This document shows, piece by piece, positions 25,633 to 40,520 of a stretch of 64,000 bases of DNA. Origin of the DNA: Stomorhina lunata (lineage: Eukaryota; Arthropoda; Insecta; Diptera; Rhiniidae). The translations under genes were made by a program, and so were the position numbers. The stretch lies in contig OW121740.1 in the NCBI GenBank assembly GCA_933228675.1, forward strand, positions 160,803,306-160,867,305, in the 5' to 3' direction. The notes under the pieces are model-generated. The model was not told where the DNA came from. It ran no database searches and saw nothing but the letters and a program-made list of their open reading frames with translations. Numbering within the stretch: the first letter of the stretch is position 1; the number at the start of each line of letters is the position of its first letter.

Positions 25633-26309
25633 AAAACAAGTAAGAAAGTGCTATAGTCAAGCTCGACCATACGGTGCCCTTCACCACTTAGGTCAAAGGT
25701 GTTCTTTTTCCTGTATAAAGACAAATATTTGCTAAATTTTGCCATCATACAAATATTTTCTCAAAACTTATATATTTAATCTACTTGCGTCATTTGGACT
25801 TATATGAGAGCTACGATCAAATGTGAACCGATTATCTCGAACTTTGGCAAATTGATAACAGCTGTTACAAAAATTATAAACATAAAATAGTCATTATCTT
25901 CAGACTTACGAGAGTTTTAGTGATTTTTGTCTCATTTGGTGCGTTTTGACATAAGAGTTCGTATGGGAGCTATGGTCAAATGTGAACCGATTTACACAAA
26001 ATTTGGTACAGGGATTTATGTTTACATAAACAGTATTTGTTTCAAGTTTCATGAAAAAATATTGATATTTGTGGCCAATATATCAATTCCGGGAAGTGGA
26101 ACCTATGGGAGGTACCATTAATATTGAAGCGATTTTGACAAATTTCAATATCCGTGGTCCTATTATCAAAAAAATTATCTATGCCAAATTTCATCAAATT
26201 ATCTTTCGAATTGCGACCTGTACTTTGATTACATGGTCGTTCAGCCAGACGGAGGAACGGACAGACTGACATCGCTAAACCTACTCAAAAAGTGGTTCTA
26301 AGCCTATTG
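25633..26309 (-). mobile_element. Element A copy, lacking its 5' end
   Basis: Read on the minus strand, it ends with AGCACTTTCTTACTTG and contains the two ACATTTGACC-type boxes, TTGGCCACAAATATC, CTACAGGTCGCAATTC-like sequence and a short GTCCGTTCCTCCGTC tract. It stops just upstream at TAAGCCTATTG and passes directly into element B sequence. It lies in the sense orientation of the Beat gene, within its intron. Confidence 0.8.
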
Positions 26310-27280
<971 letters not shown>

Positions 27281-28386
27281 TCAATCAGATAATCAATTTT
27301 GAATTTTGTAGTTGGTATGACCTTTTGCATTTTAAGTGACGATATATCTTTGACAATAATATCGTAGGTTCATTACTTTTGAATTTCCTAAAAAAATATA
27401 ACATTTTACCTAAAATTTACACTGTTTTTTTACTATTTTTTAATATTGCAAAAAAAATATATTATGTTTCTCAAAAAATCCCAAATACTAAAAGGTTTCA
27501 CGGGAAAAAATATAAGATTTTTAAAATGAATATCAAAGTTTCTAGGAAGTTTTCTCTTGATTTACTAAAAACTACGGAAACGTTGTTTAGAAATACATCA
27601 TTCAATTGGTGAGTATCGTTTTTGTACAAAAATTTGGTTGACCAGAAAAATTAAAACCCAATTATTTGTATGAACATTTTGTGAGTTGATATTGAAAAAA
27701 TACACTTTGAACCCGTGGTCAGCCCATAACAAAATTTTTACTGAATAATGTTGCCCATTTCCTGTAAAAAAATATAGAAAATTGAAAGACCGTGTTTCAA
27801 GATATTCAACAATAAAGGAAATTTTTCATAATAAAAGTACTTGAGTAAAGATAATAAATATACATTCTAAAACAAGAATTAAAATCATTTCCAACGGCAT
27901 CAAATTTATTAAAATCTAGTAACTCGTTCAGAAGTTATTGAGACGCAAACATTGAAAATTTTTTACAAAGATTCCCAAACCGTCCAACTTTTGGAGGCTA
28001 TAGAATCTAAACATCCGGAGACAAAAAAAGGATTATATTTTGAGTTTAAATAAAACCATTAAATAAAAAATTTCTATTTTTCGAAAGAAAATTTTTAAAA
28101 TCATTCTATAGTAAAAAATTCTGTATCAAAAAATTTTTGATAGAAAAATGTTTTATAAAAAAATATTTAGGTCGTTAGATTTGTATTAAATTTGCTTTAA
28201 CATTTTAAGTACATATGTGGTCTTTAATCACTCATACACCTTCCTGTTAAAAACTTTCGTTTTTGGTTCTATCTATCGACCCACGTTACTGTCTCATCTG
28301 TTTGTGTGCCTTATCTTGGCCAAAAATGTAATTTCCTCTAAAACCATCTATAGTTTTTCCCTTTCAACTCAAAAACTCATACTTAC
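27281..28386. other. Beat intron, AT-rich; short satellite stub near the donor
   Basis: This is the 5' part of the intron after the 28387 exon. Roughly 28070-28170 contains a few degenerate units of the AT-rich minisatellite theme (TTTTTGATAGAAAAATG, TTCTATAGTAAAAAATTC), about 200 bp from the donor site. The 77-codon and 65-codon plus-strand frames have no support. Confidence 0.55.
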
Positions 28387-29426
28387 AATAACTTTAACAC
28401 CATCCACTCTATAGCTGGTTTTTGGTGGTTTTGCTTTTGGCACAAAACGATAGAACTCCTCATTGTCTTTGTACCATTTAATGGCATACAAGTCTTCGCC
28501 TTCCTCATCGTCATCATCATCATCATGGTCTCTATCGAAACCTCTCTCATTGTCCGCCTCCTCCTCATCCTCTTCATCTTCATTTGTATTCTCATCGCCA
28601 TCCTCCGTATGGTCTCTTTCATTGCTGTCGTCGTTATTACGCTCAACACCATGTGTAGGAGGATGTCTAGCAAAACTACTTTTGGCTCCAATGGTGCCAC
28701 TTGAACTTATATAAGTTTTGCCCGTGTGCGTGCTGGCACCGACATGACCGCCACCAACACCAGTACCAGCACCACTATATTTGCTATTATAAATAGATGA
28801 TGAAGGCATACCCGAAGAGGAGGAAGTTTGTGTTCTCCCTCGGTATATGCTGTGACCATAAGGTGATGGTGGTGGTGTGTATTGTTGATATTCCGATTGT
28901 TCGTATTGTTGCGTGTAGTAAGACTGGTGCTGTTGTTGCTGCTGCTGTTGTTGTTGATGTGACTGTGACTGATAAGGATATTGATGTGGCTGTTGTTGAT
29001 AGTAGGTGCCTGTGTGTGTGGTTATACTGCCACTTGCACTACCTATACTACTGCTGCTACTACTACTGCCACTATTTCCGCTTTGCCATTGTCCTTGATA
29101 AGCTTGTACTAAAGGCTGAAAGTAGGGCTGCCTTCTGTAAGGCTGTTGCTGTATTTGCTGATGTTGTTGCTGTTGCGTACGCATGCGTCTATAGGCAGTC
29201 ATTTCATCTTCTCCCTGTGAATCGTTGTTGTCAATATAATTCATATTTGCTGTGCCTGTGGCACGTTGATAGTGATGATGATTGTAGTTGTGTCTGCTTC
29301 TGGCTTGTGTACCGCCCAGAGAACCTCTCGACTTGTTCAGCTCATATTGACACTCAAGAAAGGCAGATTCTCCACGAAGTTTAAAGGCAGGTATGGAAAC
29401 TTTGATGAGACGTAGGCCTGCTAAGC
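28387..29426 (-). CDS. Beat-family gene, exon for N-terminal half of first Ig-like domain with a long low-complexity insertion (first supported exon)
   Basis: The acceptor is CTTCTAG after a T-rich tract (TAG ends at 29427). The donor is ATT|GTAAGT at 28386. The exon enters with two bases, then has 346 codons with no stop. It starts LAGLRLIKVSIPAFKLRGES, with the B-strand cysteine in FLECQYELN (codon 25). It ends with the C-strand tryptophan in LYAIKWYKDNEEFYRFVPK (codon 317), then PPKTSYRVDGVKVI. This is a clear Beat V-type Ig half-domain. Between codons 31 and 309 lies an insertion: a His/Tyr/Asn patch, Gln runs, a Ser run, Tyr/Pro/Gln, Gly/Ser/Thr, then a long Asp/Glu tract directly before LYAIKW. 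Normal Beat domains have only a few residues here. Two further AG acceptors a few bases in (29421, 29418) are possible. The subfamily member is not determined. Confidence 0.93.
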
Positions 29427-29706
29427 CTAGAAGAAAAAAAAAAATAAAATTTATTAAGATTAAATATTCCTTTGATAGTGTCAAAATCAGTATTAATCAG
29501 TTTAGTATATTTTCTAATTAAGATCTAATTTTTAGGATTTTTTTCTTCTGCTTTTTAATAAGTTTTCCTAAAATCCCTTAGGTATGTTCTTGTTAACACT
29601 GGTCAACAAGAAAAATTACTTTGAAGTCTAACTATTTAATTTTGATTTATTATGGCCCCCTTAGTACAAAAGCATCGAAAATTCTTATTTCTATGGAGGC
29701 GATTTT

Positions 29707-29944
29707 TATACCCTTCATCACCATAGGTGGAAAGGGTATTATAAGTTTGTGCTGATGTATGTAACTCATAGAAATATTTGTCTTAGATCCACCTTTTAGT
29801 ATACCAATGGACTTAGAATAACTTTCAGAGTCGATTTAGCGATGCCAGTCCGTCCGTCTGGCTGGACTGCTGGACCATCATGTAAACAATGTAATCAAAG
29901 TACAGGTCGCAATTCTAAAGATAATTTGATGAAATTAAGCACAG
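29707..29944 (+). mobile_element. Element A, 5' third only, interrupted by element B
   Basis: It starts ATACCCTTCATCACCATAGG with the 5' hairpin, then GTTTGTGCTGATGTATG, GTCCGTCCGTCTGGCTGG and ACAGGTCGCAATTC. It stops at GAAATTAAGCACAG, the point where other copies read TTTGGCACAGATC. Element B begins at once. The remaining two thirds of element A are not found on the far side of B, so the insertion was accompanied or followed by loss. Confidence 0.82.
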
Positions 29945-32191
<2,247 letters not shown>

Positions 32192-33678
32192 AATATAGTG
32201 GTTGTCAAATGTAACCCAAAAAGTTTCATTTTGTGGAGTAGTGTTATTTTATTAGATCCTAATTGTAACTTAAATTACCACAAGCACTTTATGACCACAA
32301 AATTTTCATTTTTATAGCCTCCATTAATATTTAATACATCAAATATTCGGTTTGCCACAATCATCCAATAAAAATCAATAATTTATCGCCACTTATTCGC
32401 GAAAAAGATATTCTAAACTACCCAAGTTCTTAGTCAGCAGCTGTCGGCTTTGTTTAAGTGATTATGACCAACATTTTTGAGATGAAGAAATGAAACTCTA
32501 CCACATCAACACCATCTCATGCCACTTGTAGTTGATGTAATTTAAGTAGTCAGGCACTTTGTTTAACATTGTTTATGATTCTTGTCATATTATAATTTTT
32601 TTTCCTGTTGAAGCTGTTTTGAACACACAAACATACACACACACACATTTTACTTGCCTCTGTCATTTAGTCATGTTTCTTTCTATTTAACTTAGTTTAT
32701 GCCATGTTCGCTTTTTGTATTATAATATGTAAGTACAACTTGATTCTTTCCTTTTTTTTGAAAAGATTTAATTTTAAATTATAAAATGAAATTTCCCTAA
32801 GGCTTTTGGTGCATGCTTTTAGGGGAGGAGTGGCAAATTAAATTCAAATTTATGTCGGTTTTTTTTGCTGCTTTGGTTATTATTAAAAAATGAAACTAAT
32901 TTGATATTTAATAAAACACATGACCAGAGAATAATACTTTAACGATAAAATCGTTAACTTTGAGAATATTTAATAAATATTTAATTTTTTATTAAAAACT
33001 AATTAAATAAACCATGCTTAAGGGATTTGTAGTTTAAATAAAGAGAAAATGTTAATTATTTTTTGATATGAATAAAAAATATTAAAAAAATATTAGTGTT
33101 AAGGCAACACCATGAGCATATCCTGTTGATATCAATGCCCCGGAGATTTAATTAAAATTAAAAATATTGGGTATACAAATTAATAATGTCGATTTGGACA
33201 GCATATGGTATTACTATCACATATGGTTTGTGTCAAGAAGAACAAATATGTATGTCCCAAAAAATCGTTATTATTCAGGAACTCATACATTCTTATTTTT
33301 TCGAATGATGTCAAAACCACTGTAAAAAGAAAAATTGGTGCACCCAGAACTATTGGAAATTGTGCCGATTTCATCAGAAAGAACGTTGGATCCATTTGCA
33401 TGAAAAACGACCAAAGTATTTATCGTTTTAGGTATTTTCCTGTAATATAAGGATTTATATTTACAGGAATCTTCAACAGAACTAAAGCAGCTTTCTTTAA
33501 AGTCCTACAATTCAAAAATCCATGAAATTGATTTTGAGTTATTCCATTCCCCTCCCAAAAGTTTGTGTCGTAAAAAATTTAACTTAAAAAAAATTGCAAA
33601 GTAAGGCACGATTTACCGTTTTTAGACTTAGAAATAAAAAATTTTACCTCCATATCTGTCTATATATCTATATACATT
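32192..33678. other. AT-rich non-coding sequence
   Basis: There is a short ACACAC run near 32635. The open frames at 33180-33450 on both strands overlap each other and have no recognised domain. Nothing resembles the missing first Beat exon (an ATG plus hydrophobic signal sequence ending one base before a donor). Confidence 0.5.
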
Positions 33679-33820
33679 ATGTGCTGTTTATATAACACAA
33701 TCAGCCGAAGATTAAGTGAAATTTGCATATTTTTTGCTATTGTAACAAAAACAAAATACATGTAAATTTCATGTAAATTTCTTTCAATCGTCAGCCGCTT
33801 GTGTTATATAAACAGCACAT
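33679..33820. mobile_element. Small inverted-repeat element (MITE-like), about 142 bp
   Basis: The left end ATGTGCTGTTTATATAACAC returns as reverse complement at the right end (GTGTTATATAAACAGCACAT). Pairing continues inward with mismatches for about 45-50 bp per arm (CAGCCGAAGATTAAG against CTTTCAATCGTCAGCCG). The loop of about 45 bp is AT-rich. Size and arm length fit a MITE or a decayed fold-back. I could not identify a target-site duplication or a transposase family. Confidence 0.7.
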
Positions 33821-35092
33821 TAAGCTCTAACGTGACTGACTGAATGATTTTTTGACAGATTCATCACCGCCCAACTTAAACGGCTAATGCTACAGAGCTA
33901 AAGTTTTGACAGCGGGTTCCCTCTTTTCGAAATATAGATCCACTAAGAAGGGATGTATAGAATTTCTGTCGCTAATGGGGTAAAAAAGGAAAATCAGTAA
34001 TGCTCTATCACCGGAAGCAAACGTAGTACAACTAAAATTGAAATTGCGTTGGGATCAGCGATGAAAATAAGTAGAAACGTGTTTGGTTACTTTTTGGCAA
34101 GTGGGCAAATAGGGGCTATAAAGGATAAAAATAAATTTGTGGTACTTTTTTCAATCAATGTGGATCTTTTGAACCAATTAAGACAGAAACAAACTTTAAA
34201 AAGGTAAACAAGAAAAAAATATCAAACACGTGTTCGGTACTTTATTGATTTAGGGGGCAAGAAGGGATAAAAACGGGGAAAAATACTTAGAAAAATACTT
34301 AGATAGGTTCATTCTTAATTATCTTTGTATATTATTGATCCCACAAAGCTGAAAAAAAAAATTATTGGGACGTCGATTGCCAAGTACAAAATATCAAAGA
34401 GGTATTTGGAACTTTTTTAAATTTAGGTTGCAAAAAGGGAAATTTCAGTAACATTATATCTCATTAACTTAAAGCTATAGAATGCACTAAAAATTAAATT
34501 ACATTTGTTCGGTACTTTTTTGAAATTCGGTCAATTAAGGGGTAAAATAGGGTAGAAAAGGGAGAAATTAGTAACATTATATCTGCGAAACCAATGGGAA
34601 GAAAAGATAAAATTGGATTTGAATAGGCTAAAAAAAAAGCGATAACGTGTTCAGTTCTTTTTTTCGAAATGGTACTAATCAGACCGTCTAAAAATAAAGT
34701 GATACATGTTTGGTATTTTTTTAGAAATAGCAATAATAAGGGTGAAAAAGGGTAAAAGCTATATATTGGTACTTTTTTTAATCCATATGTATTTTTTGAG
34801 CTAATAAACACAGAGACTCAATTGATATAAAAATTGATAAACACTAAAAAACATTAGCCACGCGTTTGGTACTTTTTTAGTACTTTGATACTTAGGGTGA
34901 AAAATGGTAAAAAATACAATTTGGTGCTTTTTTAACCCATATGTATCTTTTGAGTTAGTAAACATAGAGACTCAATTTGCATCAAAATTGATAAGTACTA
35001 AAAAACATTAACCAAGTGTTTGGTACTTTTTTGTTTTTTTTTTGGTACTTTGGTACTTAGGGTGAAAAAGGGTAAAAACTTTATTTTGGTAT
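33821..35092. repeat. Diverged tandem repeat of about 154 bp (GTTTGGTACTTTTTT family)
   Basis: The first about 200 bp are unique sequence; the repeat is recognisable from about 34060. It is built from GTGTTTGGTACTTTTTT, a GGGTGAAAAAGGGTAAAAA box and an AGAGACTCAATT box. The clearest adjacent units have GAGACTCA at 34813 and 34966. Older units to the left are strongly eroded. Related GGTACTTTTTTGG sequence recurs at 50660-51000. Element A begins immediately after it. Confidence 0.75.
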
Positions 35093-35675
35093 TTTGGCTG
35101 GCTGGACCCCCATGTAAACATTGTAATCAAACTACAGGTCGCAATTCTAGAGATAATTTGATGAAATTTGGCACAAATCATTTTTTTGATAATGGGATTA
35201 TGGCTATTGAAATTCGTCAAAATCGGCTTATTATTTATGGTACCTCCCATAGGTCCCACTTCCCGGAATTGATATATTGGCCACAAATATTTATATTTTT
35301 TCATTAAGTTTAAAATAAATATTGCTTATGTAATCTTTAATCACTGTACCAAATTTCGTTGAAATCGGTTTACATTTGACCATAGCTTTCATACAAATTC
35401 TTCTTTAAAAACGCACTAATTGATAATAATTTTTGTAACAACTCTAATTAATTTGCCAAATTTCCAGATAATCGGTCCACATTAGACCCTAGCTCTCATA
35501 TAAGTCCAAATGCAGGAAACAGCTTTAATATATAAGTTTTGAGAAAATATTTGAATGATGGCAAGATTTTGCAAATATTTGTCTTTATACAGGAAAAATA
35601 ACACCTTTGACCTCAGTAATGAAGGGTATCGTATGGTCGGGCTTGACCGACTATAGCACTTACTTACTTGTTTTC
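35093..35675 (+). mobile_element. Element A, 5'-truncated copy
   Basis: It begins abruptly at GGCTGGCTGGACCC, just after the position of the GTCY tract, and runs to the 3' hairpin and AGCACTTACTTACTTG. It contains CTACAGGTCGCAATTC, TTGGCCACAAATA and both ACATT(T/A)GACC boxes. The 98- and 95-codon frames on opposite strands here are translations of the element and recur at other copies. Confidence 0.82.
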
Positions 35676-37254
35676 AAATATGATTAGTTTTAAATTCTTA
35701 TAAAAAAATCCAAAAAAACTATATAAATTTAGATTTTGAACTTTTTAAAATAAACAAAAAAATTAAATCCCTTCAGGATAACTTTGCAATTAGAGCAAAA
35801 GTTTCAAAAAAAGCAATACGAGATAAATATAATATCATAAACTAATTTGCACTCCTGTCTAGAGCAGAGGCTGCAGTTACAACAAGAAAATATTGTCATG
35901 CATTGAATTTGCTCTGAACTATTTAATAGACCAGCCAACAACAGAGTCAGTTTTTATACAAATAAAAACCAAACTTTTACAAGATATTTTCGGCGCTTTT
36001 TCATAAAACTCTGACAAAAAAAAGGAGAAAAAAAATCTTAAATATTCCGCTTATACTCGAGTGTAAAAAAACAAAAAATGGAATTTTTTGTTAGTGGAGA
36101 AAAGAAATTGAAAAGTTTTCTTCGTTTTTGTTTGTTGTTTGGTTTTATGGCAGCAGCAATTGTTCAGCAACAGCAACGACAATATATTTTTCCCTCTTAA
36201 TTTTGGTAAAAGTGTTTGGTATTACGTGTTTTGGAGTTAGTGTTTGTTTCAAGATTTTTTCCGAATTTTTTCTATGTGGGTCTAAAGGGAATAACAGCTT
36301 TTTTAAAGCTGTTTTTTTGCAATGTTTTCTTTTTTTTTTTTTGTTTGCTAAATTTTTCTACGCGACTTTATTAAATTTACGTGTTTTTCCTTATTGTATG
36401 GTAAATTTATTTTCTTTTTATTTCGGCTTCTTTTGATTCTTTTGTTTGTTGCCTTAATGTCGTTGTGTTTTGTTTTGTGTTTTTTGAGGCCGGAAGTCAG
36501 GTTTTTCCCTCAACTTCATTTTGTTTTTAAAATATTTTATATTTTGTTTTTCATGTTCGCTTTCATTTCCGTTTAGAGGCCAAAGCCTGTACTTTTTTTC
36601 TTCGTAGTCGTGCATGCTAATTAAATTTTTATAACAATTTAGACCAAACTAATTATGAGTTTATTAAATTACATTTGTTTTTACGTTTTTTTGTTTTTTT
36701 TTTTCTTTCTTTATCGTAGTTGTTTTCAATGGTGTGTTAATTGAAAATTATTTAGTTCATTTTCACTGTATTTTGTATTTCTTTCTTTTTGCCTTTTTCC
36801 ATACTTTTGGCAACTTTTTGAAAAGGTCCTTAATTACAAACAAAGTATTTTTAATGAAAAATTGTTTCTTTTTAATGTATTTACAATTTAAGGTTTACGA
36901 AAATTTATGAATTAGCTATAAAGTTTTTTAAAACAATTAATATGATTTTTTTTTTGGAGGAAAAAGTTTCTTTTTTGGGTTAGGCTTGTCATGGTTGAGT
37001 TTCTTGGGGACTTTTTACTTTTTTTTTTTTTAACAACTGTCATTATGGAATAAAAGAATTAATTTTAATTTTGAGACATTTTGAAGATCCAATAAGTTTT
37101 TGGAATATAGTCGAAAAATTTTTAAAAGTCTTGAACAATTTAATTTATTCAATATTTCCTGGAGTAGTCTTTAGATTAAGAAATAATTTAAGAAAAATTA
37201 CGGCTAATATAGAGTAAAAATCGAAATTTTGATAAAAGAGTAAAGATTTCAAGT
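35676..37254. other. Unique AT/T-rich non-coding sequence
   Basis: Long T-runs and TTTG-rich sequence run through about 36060-37030. The 102-codon plus-strand frame at 36128-36436 is Phe/Leu/Cys-rich from this T-richness and has no family signature. The minus strand near 36130-36180 has CAACAATTGCTGCTGCC, reminiscent of fly 5' leader sequence, but no start, donor or signal peptide could be supported. Confidence 0.45.
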
Positions 37255-37521
37255 TTATTTTTTGCGTACATAATTGTTGTAACAACTGTAATATAATTGC
37301 GAAATTTCGAGATAATCGGTCCACATTTGACCCTAGCTCTATAAGCATATAAGTCCAAATGACGGAAACAGCTAAAATATATAAGTTTTAAGAAAATGTT
37401 TGTATGATGGCAAAATTTAGCAAATATTTGTCTTTTACAGGATATATAACACCTTTGACCTTAGGAGTGAAGGGTATCGTATGGTCGGGCTTGACCGACT
37501 ATAGCACTTTCTTACTTATTT
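37255..37521 (+). mobile_element. Element A, 3' third only
   Basis: It starts near TTTGCGTACATAATTG and includes AATCGGTCCACATTTGACC, AAATATTTGTCTTTTAC, the GGTCGGGCTTGACCG hairpin and AGCACTTTCTTACTT. It is the same strand and same 3' end as the 35.1 kb copy, 1.8 kb away. Confidence 0.82.
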
Positions 37522-37539
37522 TTTAATAGGATATAAATG

Positions 37540-37794
37540 GAAAAAATTAGCTATGTTTGTGATTCTACCAAATTCTGAGTCAAAATTCAATTTGTGGTGA
37601 AACATCATCATTATATAAAATCATCGATATTTTCTTTAATAGGACTCAGATTTAGACAAGTAGCTCTATATGTGTTAATATTCTTATCCTTATTCTTAGT
37701 AAAAATCGAATTTATGAGTAAAAATCTTAAGACACTAAAAATTATTGACTTTTTCTTTTAATGGGATGCAAATCGACAAAAGCAGCTTCATAGA
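37540..37794. repeat. 116-bp decayed tandem repeat, left part
   Basis: It contains the recurring sequence AGCTnnATnTGTGAT, ACCAAATTCTGAGT, AAAATCGAATTT, AAAAATTATTGACTTTTTC and AATGGGATGCAAATCGA. The same blocks resume after the satellite at 39425. Array 6 therefore sits inside this older repeat. Confidence 0.65.
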
Positions 37795-39424
37795 ATTTTT
37801 TGTATGACAAATTTTCTATAGAAACTTTTATAAAACAATTTTCTACAAAAATTTTTAAGTGAAAATTTTAACATGAAAAATTGTCTCAAATAAAACTCTT
37901 ATTACAAGCTCGAGGTCTTTTTTGTTGTTTTTATTTTATTAAATTTATTTTTAATTTAATAAATAGTTGATATTTCTCTATCCTTTGGATAGCATCAAAA
38001 AAAAATTCAAAGAAAAATTTTCTAAAAAAAAATTTTATATAAAATATTTTCTAAAGAAAATTGTTATATATGAAAAACCTTGTATAAAAATTTGAAAAAT
38101 TTTCCATAGAAATTTTTATATGAAAAACTTTCCATTGAAATTTTTGTATGAAAAGTTTTCCATAGAAATTTTTATATGAAAAATTTTTCATTGAAATTTT
38201 CATACGAAAAATTTTTCATGGAAACTTAAAAAGTTTTCTGTAGAAATTTTTGTATGAAAAATTTTCTACTTAAATTTCTTTAAAAGAAAATTTTTTTATA
38301 AAAATGTATATATAGAAATTACATATATAAAATTTTTAGATGAAAAATCTTTAAATGAAACATTTTATATAAAAATTTTTATATGAGACACTTTTTATAG
38401 AAATTTTAATATGAAAAATTTTCTATACAATAGATATTTTAATATACAAAATTTTCTATACAATGTTTTATGTTAAAACAAATTTTCTGCTGAAATTCCT
38501 ATATAAGAAACATTTTTATAAGAATTTATATATAGAAATTTTATATAGAAATTCTCTGATGATAAACCTTTATATGAAAAATTTTATATAAAAATTTTTA
38601 TATCAAACATTTTTTATAGAAATTTTAATATCAAAAATTTTCTATAAAATAGATATTTTGGTATAAAAAATTTTCTATACAATATTTTATGTGAAAAATT
38701 TTTTATGGCAAAATTTTTCTATAGAAATTTTTTTACGAATTTTTTTTTCAAAAAATTTAAATTTTAAATTTTTTATATAAAAATTTTTCTGCAGAAATTT
38801 TTATATGAAAAATTTTGTATAGAAATTTTTAAATGAGAAATTTTCTATAGAAATTTTTATATGAAAATTTTTCTATAGAAATTTTTATATGAAAAATTTT
38901 CTATAGAAATTTTTATATGAAAAATTTTCTATAGAAATTTTTATATGAAAATTTTTCTAGAGAAATTTTTATATGAAAAATTTTCTAGAGAAATTTTTAT
39001 ATGAAAAATTTTCTATAGAAATTTTTATATGAAAAATTTTGTATAGAAATTTTCATATGAAAAATTTTCTATAGAAATTTTTATATGAAAAATTTTCTAT
39101 AGAAATTTTTATATGAAAAATTTTTGATAGAAGTTTTTATATGAAAAATTTTCTACAGTGATTTTTTATAAAAAAAAAAAAAATACTGAAAAAATATTCT
39201 ATGGAAATTGTTTATAAAAATTGTTTTAAAAAAAAATTTTCCATAGAAATTTTATATAAAAAATTTTCTATTTAAAATTTTTATATGAAAAATTTTCTTT
39301 ATAAGTTTTTATATGAAAAATTTTCTATAAAAATATTTATATAAACAATTTTCATTAAATAATTAAATAAAGATTTTCTATAAAAATTTTTGTATGAAAA
39401 ATTTTCTATAGTTAGTTAATATTT
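37795..39424. repeat. 28-bp minisatellite array 6 (ATATGAAAAA linker)
   Basis: Units are ATATGAAAAATTTTCTATAG plus AAATTTTT, 28 bp. They are most regular at 38810-39120. A non-array segment of about 110 bp (around 37895-38005) interrupts the left side. Edges are degenerate. It shares its unit with array 7 (41205-44027), 1.8 kb away, on the same strand. Confidence 0.94.
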
Positions 39425-40520
39425 TGATATCATAGAATATCATAATCATAGAATTTAATAGGCCTCAGATTAAGAAAAGTAGCCCATATGTGATCATACC
39501 TTATTCTTAGTAAAAATCGAATTCATGAGTAAAAATCATAAGAATCTAAAAATTATTGATTTTTTCTTTTAATGGGATGCAAGTCGATAAAACTAGCTCA
39601 ATTTGTGATGATACCAAATTCTTAGTAATAATCGAATTTTCGAGTCAAAATTTAAAAAAAAACAAAAAATATGAGATATTACCTTAAATAAGATTTAGAT
39701 TGAAAAAAGGAGCTTTATTTGTGATCCTGCCAAATTCAGAGTAAAAAAAATGTTTAGTAAAGAAACTCAGAATTTTTTTATTTATTCTGAGTAACTATCT
39801 TTTGAAAAAAATTTAACCGTTGGCGAAAAATTTTAGAAAATAGAAAATCATTATTTCCTTATGTAGACCTGAGTTTTAGAAATGGAGCTTCATTTGTAAG
39901 TAAAAAATTAAATTTTGTTTGAAAGTCCCATAAACATAAAAACATCGATAATTTCTTAAATAGGTTTCAAATTCAAAAATTTCTAACTCTGAATTTTTGC
40001 AAATAATCTTAAAATTGATGAAATCATAGATTTTTCTGATTGAAAACAAAAGCTTTATTTGTGATCATACCTCAATGTAAGTAAAAAACTTAAAAATTAA
40101 TACAAAATTTTAGTAATTTTTTATAGTAAAAAAAATCCGCAAAAAAAATCGTTGTAAGATCTCAGATTGAGAATCAGATCTTCATCTTGCATAAATTGAA
40201 TGTTTAGTATAAAAAAACTCTTTAGAATATAGAATTTTTCCCTCTTATTGAAAAAAACGAAGTTTCATTTGTGATCATACGTAATTTGTAGCAAACATAG
40301 AAATTTTAATGCAAAACCTTAAAAAATTGTATAGATATATACGAATTTTTTATGAAAAATTTTAGAATTTATAATATCATCAACATTTTTTTAGTAATCA
40401 CTCCTAATTCTGAGTAAAATTCTATTTTTTTGATTTGTTTTGGCAAAATATTACTTATGATCTTACCAAATTCTGAGCAAAAAATCTAATTCTTGATATA
40501 AATTAGATATTAAAGAAATT
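39425..40520. repeat. 116-bp decayed tandem repeat, right part
   Basis: TGATCATACC-type boxes occur at 39491, 39606 (TGATGATACC), 39722 (TGATCCTGCC), 40062, 40272 and 40458. Each is followed by an AATTCTGAGTAAAAATCGAA-like block. The first intervals are 115-116 bp and later ones are multiples with indels. It is not coding on either strand. Confidence 0.68.

Noticed and set aside
26042..26272. Frames reading MWPIYQFREVG or its opposite-strand partner, present at 7.9, 26.0, 35.0 and 48.7 kb
   Set aside because: Their recurrence with indels and stops follows element A copies. They show no codon-level constraint and are not a conserved small protein.
28383..29384. Long frames overlapping the Beat exon in other frames (28383-28700 minus, 28463-28714 plus, 28797-29384 plus)
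   Set aside because: Shadow frames of the Gln/Ser/Asp-rich codon repeats. Only the frame at 28387-29426 joins Ig motifs on both sides.
29427..29484. In-frame ATG giving a signal-peptide-like leader (MTLSKEYLILINF, then Phe/Leu) directly before the Beat exon
   Set aside because: The hydrophobic codons are the T-rich tract of the splice acceptor ending CTTCTAG. Beat exons of this type normally receive the leader from a separate upstream exon, so it is probably coincidence, though a transcript start here cannot be excluded without RNA data.
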